NCBI RefSeq assembly: GCF_026262505.1
Contig: NC_067205.1
Span: forward strand, 10,168,001-10,232,000
Reading direction: 5' to 3'
DNA length: 64,000 nucleotides
From: Trichomonas vaginalis G3
Taxonomy: Eukaryota > Parabasalia > Trichomonadida > Trichomonadidae
The position numbers were made by a program, and so were the translations under genes. The notes under the pieces were generated by a model. It was not told where the DNA came from, ran no database searches, and saw nothing but the letters and a program-made list of their open reading frames with translations. Shown piece by piece: positions 31,153 through 40,975 of the stretch (position 1 is its first letter; the number at the start of each line of letters is the position of its first letter).

Positions 31153-33620
31153 TTTCATTATCAGAGACTAGAAATGACAGTCAAATTGTCCCCAAAACAA
31201 GTAAAACAGACTACATTATAAATAAATAAATATATACATACACATACACAAATTACAATTGTATTTTTTATAGTAACTTTCGTGAAAGATTATTGAAAAT
31301 TAACTTTAAGGGTCCACAGTATTTTTTAAACTTTTCAAAAAATTGAATTAATTGTTATTGTCTTTTTCTAATTCGATTTTTTAACTCAAGTTTCTGACAA
31401 CTGGCGTAAATCACCATTTAAAGCTAACCTTAAAAACTAAAATTGAGGGGGAAGTCATACGAGCGGAAGAATACCCGTAATGAAATCCAAAAAATTAATT
31501 AAAAAACAGTAAATAAGTAAGATATGATAGTGAAATCTATACTAAGGCATGGGACTTGCCATATAAATTTTGGTTATTAATAACTATGGCAGGATTGTCT
31601 ACTCTTTAAGGCTTCACTAACATGACAAAAATTATTCAAAATAAGGATGCCATTTTGCGAATGATGTCACCTTTATAGCACAAATTTTCGGTCTCTTGCG
31701 TTCAACCTAAAATATCTATTTTTTTTACCTCGGAAAATAGATATACAATCAATATAAATTCTAGTCTATCATTTTCGAAAAAAGCTCATCATAACTCATG
31801 TTAGTGGAAGAAGGCCTTTTTAAGTGGGGCAACAAAAATTGATAAGCGCACTTTTAAGGCTCCAGTTCCCACTCTCTCAATTTTCAAAATTAAATATATT
31901 CGTCAATAAGAGTTTTCTGGTATTACTACACAAATTATTCTATGTCTTTAATTATAAGTCATGAAAACACATACTGACGAATATATTCAGTTTTGAAAAT
32001 GAGGCATTATCATTTTCGTCTGGAAAAAGTGACAAAATTATCATTTTCGTCTGAATTATTGAACTATAACTCTATTTCTAATAATTATAAGCGCAATCTA
32101 CCCATACACAGCTTTATTTAATAGCTCCTTTTGCATGTTATCATTCTAGTTCCAACTTCAAATTGTTTCAATTTTTGTGATTTTCCAGTCAATTTTTTAG
32201 CGAAGTCAAAATCATAAACTCAAACTATTCAATTTATTTTCATCAAAATTTCCTAATAGATGCATTGCAATTCAAGTAATTATCATTGCATTGCAATCTC
32301 ATAAATTTATCTTTTTAGCATGACCCTGAAAATAAAAAATTATCATTTTCGTCTGACGAAAATGATAATTTTGTCACTTTTCCAGACGAAAATAATAATC
32401 CTTCTTTGAAAAATTGAGAGGGTGAGGACTGAGCCTTATGAAGCACAAAATTTACAAGAATATTTTAAAAATGAACAATTTATTGAAAAGTGATAACAAA
32501 TATGAAATAAAAGAATTTAGTTTGAGGGGTAATATAGGGTTGTTAGATTCCCGACGATAGGTGTCTTGGAAGATTTGCCTGGTGTCATCATAGTGTCTTT
32601 AAATCAAAAATTTTATTTTGGAGTTAGTTTTATTGATTTTTCAATAAAAAACATTTCTAAAACAAGAAAATAAAACGATAAAATATTTATATTTTATATA
32701 AGGATCTTATATATTTAAAATAAATATCATTTTATTTTTTTCATTGGTGTCTGTCAAACCATAATACACTATTCAAAAATTCAATGTGTCTTGCGGTTTC
32801 AAAAGACACCTTCAAATTGAACGATAGCACAGACACTATTGAATTTTACCCATTGTATTTAGTTTTTACCCTTTTTATTTTTAAGAATTAATGACTGAAA
32901 CAGCCGTTTTGCTATGACTTCAATCACTTTTATTTATTATTTTAAATATTATTTAATTTTATTATTTGAATAGGCCAACTTATATTTGAGAAGCTCAATT
33001 TGAGACCACTTAATACATTGAAATATCATAAATATTGAAATATTAAAAAGTGTATTTCAAAATATTGAAATTATAAAAATTTATAATACTGAAATTGAGA
33101 CAAATTAATAAATTCAATGTGTTTTTTTTGAAATAACTCTCAAATATTATTTTTTTGTTTATTTAATGATGAATAAATATGATTGCTTTAGTCAATCATA
33201 AAAACTAATTTAAGTTTAAAATAATGAAAGGATAATTTGATCGTTTTTTAAAATACAATTATTTTTGATGATTTGCAAGAATCTTTGAAAAGAATATAAT
33301 ATAGGTTCTATTTTTGTAAAATTTATCCAAATCATGTATTACATAAATTACGATTAAAACGATGAAAGAACCAAAAAGTGTGTTTTGTGTTTTGTTGTTG
33401 CGTGTTGGATGCGGGATCCTGTTATTTCCGAAATCGACAAAAAATTTGGAAATTTAATTTCCGAAATCGAAATTATATTAATGTTTTTAATATTCTTATA
33501 TCAAAAGGATTAAAGTTCATTAAGAGAAAAACAATTCTTCTTCTTCAATCTATTGGCGCATTTATTTCTACACGCCAATAAGGAAGGAAAATTATAAGAC
33601 ACCATGGTGTCTTCAAAACG
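31153..33620. other. AT-rich intergenic DNA with hairpin elements
   Basis: About 2.5 kb without a supported gene. It holds one terminus of the TTAAGGGTCCAC family near 31311 and the inverted-repeat element at 31856-32437. The open stretch 33378-33581 is not supported. Confidence 0.65.
31856..32437. mobile_element. Short inverted-repeat element with inner hairpins
   Basis: The ends AAGGCTCCAGTTCCCAC and the reverse complement of the right end, AAGGCTCAGTCCTCACCC, both run on into CTCTCAATTTT, giving imperfect terminal repeats of about 30 bp. Inside, 32006-32054 and 32355-32399 form a second inverted repeat of about 45 bp (ATTATCATTTTCGTCTGG...). A perfect 37-base palindrome, 18 pairs around one base, lies at 32336-32372. 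The motif TTATCATTTTCGTC occurs at least four times. No coding frame. Nested MITE-like structure. Confidence 0.6.
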
Positions 33621-34997
33621 CTAATTTTTGATATTTTTAACAACCCCAGGGTAATAATTTTCATTAAATTTTTTGTTGCATTTTTCTGGATTATTAACTC
33701 CGCACAGCATATCTCTTAAATTTAGCACAGAACATTCAGTTGTAAACTTTGCAAACTGATCATCATTGCGGCATAAGATAGGTGTCAAATTATTAATTAT
33801 TTGGTTGGTAATTTCATGGATTGTTGGTCTTATTGCTAAATCCATCATCTTTTCATTTGAGTGAAAGTATTTTTTGCAGTATCCTTCCATCAATTCCTTA
33901 AGATATTCTGATGGCTTCAGAATTCCAATTTCTTTTGTCAAATCCGTGAATTCTTTCATTAACTCTAAATAGTTTTTGTAGAAATTCGATGTTTCATCTT
34001 TCTTCTTTCCCCTGATGTAAGAAAAGAAAATGTACAAAATCATACTTGATCCGAAGTTGAATTTCTCGTTTAGCAATGCATTAGGAAGATACATTGGTAT
34101 TGGAGCAAAATCATACAAATTGATACTATCAATTTTCTTAGTTTGGTCTGCTTTTTGGCTTGTTTTAATGAATTTTTTAAATTCATAAAGATTGTGATTC
34201 TGAATCAAGGCTTTTCCATCGTTTTCATTAAGGATAAGCATATACTTCCTAAAGAACGGAGTTTGATGCATGAAAATTTCACTTTTTGGCAATGAAATCA
34301 AAATTCTTGGAATGTAATCTTGTTGGTAGCGAATCGGCACGCTTCTATTGTAACCAACAATAGAAAGGAATTTTCCCAAGCGTTCTATGGTTTTTGTTTG
34401 TTGATCATCTTTAGATGTATTCATAATATTGCAATCAAGGTATTTGAAGTTTAGGACGTTTGTATTCATACCTTGGAATATTTGAAGACAAATAGCTCGC
34501 TTGTAATCCGAATCTTTCCTTGTAAAAATTGAAATATTATATCTCTGTAAAATATACAGTTTCTCTGCCTCTGATATTTCTTTTGCACGACCGAATATGT
34601 ATGGGTTGTAAATGTATCGGAAAAATTCGCCTTCCATTTTATCATTAAAATCTTTGTTATGTAATACTTGAACAATGGAATAGTCTGGCTTATTAAGAGT
34701 GGGCATCTTTAGTTTATTAAAGTTCTTTGAGCCAATGAAAAACAGACTGTATGCGAAAGAATTATCAACATTTTCATAATAGTTTTTTGCTTTTCGTATA
34801 TTAATCTTATCTTTCTCATTATCAACACCAAATTCGAGGTTGTTGTGATTGTTTATCGTCCATTCGATGATATACTTTCTTAATGACCTAATAACTGCCC
34901 TTGGCTGACCAAGAATATAGAACAAGTCCTCACTTGTCCATTTTCCCGCTTTCTCCTTATACTCTTTGACAATTTGGGCATCTGAATCTTGGCTCAT
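33621..34997 (-). CDS. Hypothetical protein, 458 residues
   Basis: I do not recognise a family. The start ATG at 34997 gives MSQDSDAQIVKEYKEKAGKW. The protein is basic and Asn-rich, mostly alpha-helical by composition, with no signal peptide and no clear membrane segment. It has charged and aromatic clusters (YSLFFIGSKNFNKLKMP, FRYIYNPYIFGRAKEI, FKYLDCNIMN) and several cysteines near the C terminus (ILCRNDDQF, TECSVLNL, MLCGVNNPEKCNKKF). The frame is whole and uses codons like its neighbours, so it is probably a real trichomonad-specific gene. A TCAAT motif just upstream could act as initiator. It points the same way as the GH3 gene but 400 bp apart. Confidence 0.7.
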   Translation of the reverse strand: MSQDSDAQIVKEYKEKAGKWTSEDLFYILGQPRAVIRSLRKYIIEWTINNHNNLEFGVDNEKDKINIRKAKNYYENVDNSFAYSLFFIGSKNFNKLKMPTLNKPDYSIVQVLHNKDFNDKMEGEFFRYIYNPYIFGRAKEISEAEKLYILQRYNISIFTRKDSDYKRAICLQIFQGMNTNVLNFKYLDCNIMNTSKDDQQTKTIERLGKFLSIVGYNRSVPIRYQQDYIPRILISLPKSEIFMHQTPFFRKYMLILNENDGKALIQNHNLYEFKKFIKTSQKADQTKKIDSINLYDFAPIPMYLPNALLNEKFNFGSSMILYIFFSYIRGKKKDETSNFYKNYLELMKEFTDLTKEIGILKPSEYLKELMEGYCKKYFHSNEKMMDLAIRPTIHEITNQIINNLTPILCRNDDQFAKFTTECSVLNLRDMLCGVNNPEKCNKKFNENYYPGVVKNIKN

Positions 34998-35414
34998 TTT
35001 TATTGAAAAATTAAAAATTATCCATCATAAATTCCCATTATTTTTCCACAAAAATTCCAACATTTTACGGAAGTTATCTCTATATCACTTAATTAAACAA
35101 ATATACTTTTATTTTGTTGAATTGATTCTTCAAAATATTTCAACACATGATATATCACGTAATTAAAACGAATATTATTAAGAACTGAAACAGCAGTTAT
35201 TGAAGGTTCGATTATTTTGCTTTTATACTGATTAATTTTATTTCCAACAAAATATATTGTCATTCTTTTTTTGATATCTTATATACGAATCGAGACATCA
35301 ATTATAAGCTCAGATTGTTCAAAGATTTTAATCATTACAATCATACTTTTTCTCTCTATAAATATACCATTTTTATATAAATAAATATATGAGGTCATGT
35401 GGGTACATACTTAA
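34998..35414. other. Intergenic, nothing recognised
   Basis: About 415 bp of AT-rich DNA between two minus-strand genes. No repeat or RNA gene was seen. Confidence 0.6.
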
Positions 35415-37022
35415 TTATAAGTTTAGATCAAAATGACCGGTAATTGGACATCTACCGATAAGACAGTTAACTGTTGAGTGGATACTTAATGAAGTTAATT
35501 CAAAACCAACAATTATTGAAAAAACATGTGGAATGATGTTAACTTCATAAGGATCGAATGAAGAAACAAAAATGACATTTGTATTGACTTTTTGAATTTC
35601 ATTGAGTAAGTCAAGTTGCTTTGTGTTTAGTCCTGGCCTGAATGGAGCAAAAACTACGATATCAGCTGCTTTTGAAGCATCAATTGATTGCTTGATTTCT
35701 TCTTCTGTTGGATTTTTACTAATATTAACAATTTCCAAACAACTAGCACGAGATGGATTACTTTCATCATTGTTGGCTTCCTTCAAAACATCTGCAAATG
35801 ATGGAATTAATTTGAATTCGAATGAAACATTCTTTTGAGGTAATTTTGTATATACACAGACGACTTTTCTACCATTAAAAGGTATAAGGCCATTTTCATC
35901 TCTTGGAACTGCAATTGAATTCTGACTGATTTCATTAGAAAGTTTTTTAAGATTTGAAATATAAATTTCTTCATTTTCATCATATTTATTTGTTTCTAAA
36001 GCATGTTTGAGTTTGAGTTTAGAAGATATAATCCTTCTGCATGAATCGTCAATTAATTGTTCTGGAATTACTCCAGATTTTACATCATTTAAAACTCCTT
36101 CAATCATTTTGTAGAATTCAGCAAAATCACCTTCCATTGTATTGGCAATTAAAATGTTATTTCCTGCCAAAATTGCTTTTCTTACTGCAACATCGATTCC
36201 TTGAATAGAAACACCTTTCATAACTAAAGAATCTGTAACAAGAAGTCCATCAAATCCAAGTTCTTTTCTGATGTAATTGATTACTTTTGGAGAAAGAGAT
36301 GCTGGATTTTCTTCATCAAGAGGTGACAATAAATGAGCTGTCATAATCGAATCGACACCTGCTTCAATGGCATCTTTGAAAGGAGGAATGTCTTTTTTCA
36401 TAAATTCATCATATTTGTGAATAATATGAGGCAATTCACGATGAGAATCTTGAAATGTGCTTCCATGACCTGGAAAATGCTTGGCACATGTTAAACAGCC
36501 TGCCTTCTTGTGACCATTTATATGAGCTTTGATATAATTTGAAATTTTTTGAGGATCAAAGCCAAATGACCGAGCACCAATTACAGGATTCCTTGAGTTA
36601 TCATTAATGTCGCATACAGGAGCTAAGTTCATATTTATTCCCAAAGATAATAAAACTTTTGCTACACTTTCAGAGAGATCTTGACAATTTGCAATTGAAT
36701 TTGTTGAAACTATGGCAGCGGCACCAGGAAATCTTGGAATATCTTCGCTATACCGTTCAACATTTCCACCTTCCATATCAGATGAAATGAATGCTGGGAA
36801 TCCAAATTCTTTTAGAGAATATTCTTGGAAATCACTTGTTAATTTTTTGATCTCTTTTCCATTACCAAGATTAATGGTGAATAGAATTAAGTTACCTATG
36901 TGATATTTTTTGATCAAATTAAATATTTCAGCATCGAGTTGTTTTCCAGGCAAGTTAAACATAAACATTTGTCTAACTTTCTGTTCAAGTGTTAAATTCT
37001 TTAGAATCTCTTCAACTTCCAT
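35415..37022 (-). CDS. GH3 beta-N-acetylhexosaminidase, NagZ-like
   Basis: 535 residues, about the length of two-domain NagZ enzymes. The N-terminal domain (residues 1-340) is a GH3 TIM barrel with LTLEQKVRQMFMFNLPG, SSDMEGGNVERY, the loop KHFPGHGSTFQDSH that carries the NagZ Asp-His general acid/base pair, and LLVTDSLVMKG with the catalytic Asp nucleophile. The C-terminal domain (about 370-535) has ADIVVFAPFRPGLN and resembles the alpha/beta sandwich of longer GH3 proteins. NagZ cleaves GlcNAc from anhydro-MurNAc in bacterial wall recycling. Trichomonads phagocytose bacteria and hold laterally acquired wall-degrading enzymes, so a role in digesting peptidoglycan fragments is plausible. No signal peptide is visible, which suggests a cytosolic enzyme. 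Bacterial origin is inference. Confidence 0.9.
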   Translation of the reverse strand: MEVEEILKNLTLEQKVRQMFMFNLPGKQLDAEIFNLIKKYHIGNLILFTINLGNGKEIKKLTSDFQEYSLKEFGFPAFISSDMEGGNVERYSEDIPRFPGAAAIVSTNSIANCQDLSESVAKVLLSLGINMNLAPVCDINDNSRNPVIGARSFGFDPQKISNYIKAHINGHKKAGCLTCAKHFPGHGSTFQDSHRELPHIIHKYDEFMKKDIPPFKDAIEAGVDSIMTAHLLSPLDEENPASLSPKVINYIRKELGFDGLLVTDSLVMKGVSIQGIDVAVRKAILAGNNILIANTMEGDFAEFYKMIEGVLNDVKSGVIPEQLIDDSCRRIISSKLKLKHALETNKYDENEEIYISNLKKLSNEISQNSIAVPRDENGLIPFNGRKVVCVYTKLPQKNVSFEFKLIPSFADVLKEANNDESNPSRASCLEIVNISKNPTEEEIKQSIDASKAADIVVFAPFRPGLNTKQLDLLNEIQKVNTNVIFVSSFDPYEVNIIPHVFSIIVGFELTSLSIHSTVNCLIGRCPITGHFDLNL

Positions 37023-37501
37023 ATAGAAATATGATAATTTTATATGATCATTTCCAAGATTAGATCTTACATAACATATGATTTCATTTTTGAGCTATTT
37101 TTTCTTTATTTCCCGTTCATATGAATTTAATTCTATAATATTTAACATTTGGAGCTAATATTTCATCTTATTGGCTATTCAAATCAACTATTGATATGGT
37201 CATATAAGCTTTACAAAAGATCTTGAATTTGAAAGAATCGTAAGAACACAATAAAATTGTTGATATTTAAGAATACATACAAAATTATGGCGAAAATAAT
37301 AATTAAAAATTGAATACAAAGGATTTTTTATTTTGAATAAAAATTTTCATAAGGCTATTCGATATTTATCCTAATATTTAATCTTTTCAATAGTAGTAGA
37401 ATTAAGATGATTAATTATCTCACAACGTTGTAGAAAAATAAGAGAAAACTTTACGCCGCATGTCAATTTTCTTCTCAATTGTATAAATAGAAATAAAAAA
37501 A
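37023..37501. promoter_or_regulatory. Divergent promoter region
   Basis: About 480 bp separate two divergent starts. On the minus strand TCATA (37034-37030) lies about 8 bases before the GH3 ATG and fits the trichomonad initiator. On the + strand TCAAT (37475-37479) lies about 22 bases before the ATG at 37502. No other element was seen. Confidence 0.45.
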
Positions 37502-40500
37502 ATGAGTGATGAATTTTCCCAATTAGCAGAGTATTTAATATACTCATCTTGTCCAAATGTTAATGACAAGGTTGATCTTGCCCTTGAAGACATTGGACAA
37601 GAAGTTGCTCAACTTTATTTAAATACGCCTATTTTTCAAAATATTTCGACCCAAATGAGCCGAGCACAACTTGCGCAACTTCTTAACTACATGTTTTTTC
37701 TTATTGCCTACACTTATGAAATACCAAAAGATAAGAAATCTCCAGGAGATGATGTAAAACAAACTTATGAGTTAGCAGCTGCTTCTATTATTCTCGATTT
37801 ATTAAATTCAAGGTCCCAAGCAATTGTTTCCTTTATCCAATCCTCAATCGAAGCTTTGAGTCTTTATCTTCAAAATCAAGCTTCATCGCAAATGGTACAA
37901 ATCGAATCCACATGCTTAGTTCGCGAGCTTCTGCAGGTACAGCCACTAGCTTTGATTGTTGATTCGATTTTAGAAAGATATCCAAATATCAAATGGATTC
38001 CAAAGAAAGATGACTATGCAAATATCGCAACATACGGACAAAATTTCATTCAATATGTTAATCACGTTTCTACTAAGCCACCTTCAAACCAATACTTAGA
38101 TACGATCAATCAATACCAAAATGCTCTTGTTACAGCCTTGGGATCAACAATACAGATCATTCCACAATATATCCAAGCAATTGAGAACCAATTCGAAAAG
38201 GATACATTAGCTTTTCCCGAAAGAACAACTCTTGCTCAGTTAATTTCAGTCGTTGCGAAAAATTCAATCATTATTACGTTTAATTCTATCGAATGCGTAT
38301 TTACGCAACCTACAAAACTACCAGAATTAGTTCCTTGGATTGCTCAATATTATTTTTCACAAATTACAAAAGGATATGGCACAGTTCGTAAACTTTATGC
38401 AACATCCAATGGTACAGAAGGCTTCCAGACTATTCTCGAAGGCTTAGTATCAACAAATAGCCAGATGCAAGCTTTAATTAATTTCATTCGCGGATTAATT
38501 ACACAACAACCGAAATCGTTCCATGATGTCTTCATAAACCAAATAGTAACATCAGTTCCCCTCATTACCCAAGTTGTTGAACAATCATCTACAGTATTAC
38601 AAGCTTCCGTTGATGCTTTCACCAGATACCTTGAATCACAGAAGTCACAAGCAGCTGCAGCCACAGAATTTCCTAAAATTGAGAACATTCCGAACACTTT
38701 ATTCGATCAAGATCCTTATTCATCGATTGTCTTCCCATTCATCAACGCCTGCCACAATTTGCTTCTCACACTTTCAAATCATAGCGAAAGCAATACAATT
38801 ATTGCTACTTTATCCAACGTTTACCAAAATCTTCGAAATGAAATCCAGAAAGTTGAGAATTTGAACGACCGCGCTCGATTAAATATTATCTGTGATTCAA
38901 TTGATAACTATTGGATCAAATTCTCTGATGATTACCAGATGTACGGATATAATCCAAAAGATGAGACGACAAGAATCGGATTTATCGCAAGTGCATTGGT
39001 CCTTACATCAAGGGCATGCTTACTCTGCACAGATATGAGAACTTTGAAAGTTATGAAATTTGGCATTGACACAGCTCTCAATAAGATCAAAGGATACTTC
39101 GTTAATTTGGATCCAATAAATTCAATCATCACCCAATACATCAATTTCGTTAACCAACAAGCATCAAATTACGCATTATTACCAACTGGAACGGCATCTA
39201 TAGCAGTTTACAGCCTTGCGAATAAAGCACAGTCTGCTATAGCCCAATACGCTGATTTTAATGACGTAACTGATATTGTTTCCGCTCTTTTGATCGTTGA
39301 TCAAATTTATCCAACATTCCAGTGCGCAGAAAACATTTTTAATGAGAACAGACTTGTTGTAGAGCAAGTTGGAGCCACAACATTCGTTGCTCCAATCAAA
39401 TTATTCTGCAGCGGAATTGCTAATTTCAGATTAGCTCTCAGCCAGTTCATTTTAGGCTTCATGAGGGTCAGTGCTATTATTGGCCTTCGCTCCAGTGAAG
39501 AATCCATTAAGATTGGAAGTCTCGCAGTATCTCATTGCGGATTTGATATCTCTCCCTTCATCGAAGCTCTCAACAAGACCAAGGAAAATCTTCCTAAGGC
39601 CATAGAGCCAATTAACAAGCTATCGTTCATCCTCTACGATGATATTGACTTCTTCAGAAAAGAATTGAACGGCGTACAGTCACTTGCCATCAGTATCGTC
39701 GATGCTTTTAAGCAAATTGCAAAGGTCGCCTACGCAGAGGAACTATCTCCTCATATCGGCGCCGCAATGAGATTATCCGAAATCATTGATTTCGCATTAA
39801 CCATTGCTAATTGCTTCCAATTGAACGCTAAGTTACTTGTTAAACCCGTAATGGCATCAGTTCTCAGCACTTCCCTCCAACTTATGCAGAAATCTGCAAC
39901 AGATATTGCACAAAATGTCCAAGATTGCAACAGATTCATTTATGCGTTTGCCGCTGCCACGTTACAAGCATCAGCCATCATGAAATGCTTCCCAGGACTC
40001 GAACAATACGGTGCATACGGATATGAATCTTGCAAATCGATCTTTTCCGATTTATATGACAGGTATCTTGGCCAGGACAGGTTACAAGAGACATACAACG
40101 TCATTTCCACTGTCTACAACCAATTGCAGACATTGAATAATTTCATTAAAGAGCAATACAACCAATTGCGAGCGAAAATGAACGAAGAAGAGATTATTCC
40201 ACCACAAATCACTGCTACACAGAAGAGTACACTTAAATCGATTGATTTCACACCATTGACATACGATGCAGGCAGTGAAGAGAAGAAGAAGAAAGAAGAG
40301 GAAGAAGAGAGGAAGAGGAAAGAAAAAGAAGAGGAAGAAAGGAAGAAGATTGAAGAAGAAAAGAAGCGAAAAGAGGAAGAGAAGAAGAGGAAAGAAGAAG
40401 AAGAGAAAAGGAAGAAAGAAGAAGAAAGAAAACGTAAAGAAGAAGAGGAAAGAAAAAGAAAGGAAGAAGAAGAAGAAAGAAAGAGAAGAGAAGAGGAAGA

Positions 40501-40975
40501 AAGAAAACGTAAAGAAGAAGAAGAGAGAAAGAGAAGAGAAGAAGAGGAAAGAAGGATTAAAGAAGAGAAAGAAAGACAAAGATTGATCGAAGAAGAAAGA
40601 AGAAGACAAGAAGATGAAGCAAGATTAAGAAAAGCTGAAGAAGAAAGAAAGAGAAGAGAAGAAGAAGATAGAAAACAAAGAGAAATGGAAGAATTAAGAA
40701 GGCAAGAAGAAGAAAGATTAAGATTAAAGATACAGGAAGAAATGGTCTTGGATTCTTATGATTTGTTGATGCAGAAACTTCAAACTCCTCAGCCAACAAA
40801 TGACAACAAACCTCTCGAAATTCAAAATGTAAGAAGATACGTGGATACATTGAAACAACTCATCGCAAGGCTCCAGGAAAGACCTGATAACCAGGATATA
40901 CCTAGATCTATCCATACTTTGATTCAGGCAATTAATAGTAACCTTCAGGTTGCTCAAGCAAATGCAATTCAATGA
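37502..40975 (+). CDS. Large helical protein with E/K/R coiled coil
   Basis: 1157 residues; no family recognised with confidence. Residues 1-about 920 are a long series of amphipathic helices without charge clusters, somewhat like vinculin/talin-type or other helical-bundle proteins (for example AAASIILDLLNSRSQAIVSF, CLVRELLQVQPLALIVDSIL). Residues about 925-1080 are an uninterrupted, extremely charged segment of Glu, Lys and Arg (EEERKRKEEEE type) that would form a single alpha-helix or coiled coil. A final helical domain of about 75 residues ends NSNLQVAQANAIQ. No membrane segment or signal peptide. A cytoskeletal or scaffold role is suggested by shape only. The open frames opposite the charged segment are compositional shadows. 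Confidence 0.8.
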   Translation: MSDEFSQLAEYLIYSSCPNVNDKVDLALEDIGQEVAQLYLNTPIFQNISTQMSRAQLAQLLNYMFFLIAYTYEIPKDKKSPGDDVKQTYELAAASIILDLLNSRSQAIVSFIQSSIEALSLYLQNQASSQMVQIESTCLVRELLQVQPLALIVDSILERYPNIKWIPKKDDYANIATYGQNFIQYVNHVSTKPPSNQYLDTINQYQNALVTALGSTIQIIPQYIQAIENQFEKDTLAFPERTTLAQLISVVAKNSIIITFNSIECVFTQPTKLPELVPWIAQYYFSQITKGYGTVRKLYATSNGTEGFQTILEGLVSTNSQMQALINFIRGLITQQPKSFHDVFINQIVTSVPLITQVVEQSSTVLQASVDAFTRYLESQKSQAAAATEFPKIENIPNTLFDQDPYSSIVFPFINACHNLLLTLSNHSESNTIIATLSNVYQNLRNEIQKVENLNDRARLNIICDSIDNYWIKFSDDYQMYGYNPKDETTRIGFIASALVLTSRACLLCTDMRTLKVMKFGIDTALNKIKGYFVNLDPINSIITQYINFVNQQASNYALLPTGTASIAVYSLANKAQSAIAQYADFNDVTDIVSALLIVDQIYPTFQCAENIFNENRLVVEQVGATTFVAPIKLFCSGIANFRLALSQFILGFMRVSAIIGLRSSEESIKIGSLAVSHCGFDISPFIEALNKTKENLPKAIEPINKLSFILYDDIDFFRKELNGVQSLAISIVDAFKQIAKVAYAEELSPHIGAAMRLSEIIDFALTIANCFQLNAKLLVKPVMASVLSTSLQLMQKSATDIAQNVQDCNRFIYAFAAATLQASAIMKCFPGLEQYGAYGYESCKSIFSDLYDRYLGQDRLQETYNVISTVYNQLQTLNNFIKEQYNQLRAKMNEEEIIPPQITATQKSTLKSIDFTPLTYDAGSEEKKKKEEEEERKRKEKEEEERKKIEEEKKRKEEEKKRKEEEEKRKKEEERKRKEEEERKRKEEEEERKRREEEERKRKEEEERKRREEEERRIKEEKERQRLIEEERRRQEDEARLRKAEEERKRREEEDRKQREMEELRRQEEERLRLKIQEEMVLDSYDLLMQKLQTPQPTNDNKPLEIQNVRRYVDTLKQLIARLQERPDNQDIPRSIHTLIQAINSNLQVAQANAIQ

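Noticed and set aside
40266-40586. Lys/Arg-rich + strand frame and Phe/Leu-rich minus-strand frame
   Set aside because: Both are compositional shadows of the E/K/R coiled-coil part of the 37502-40975 gene.
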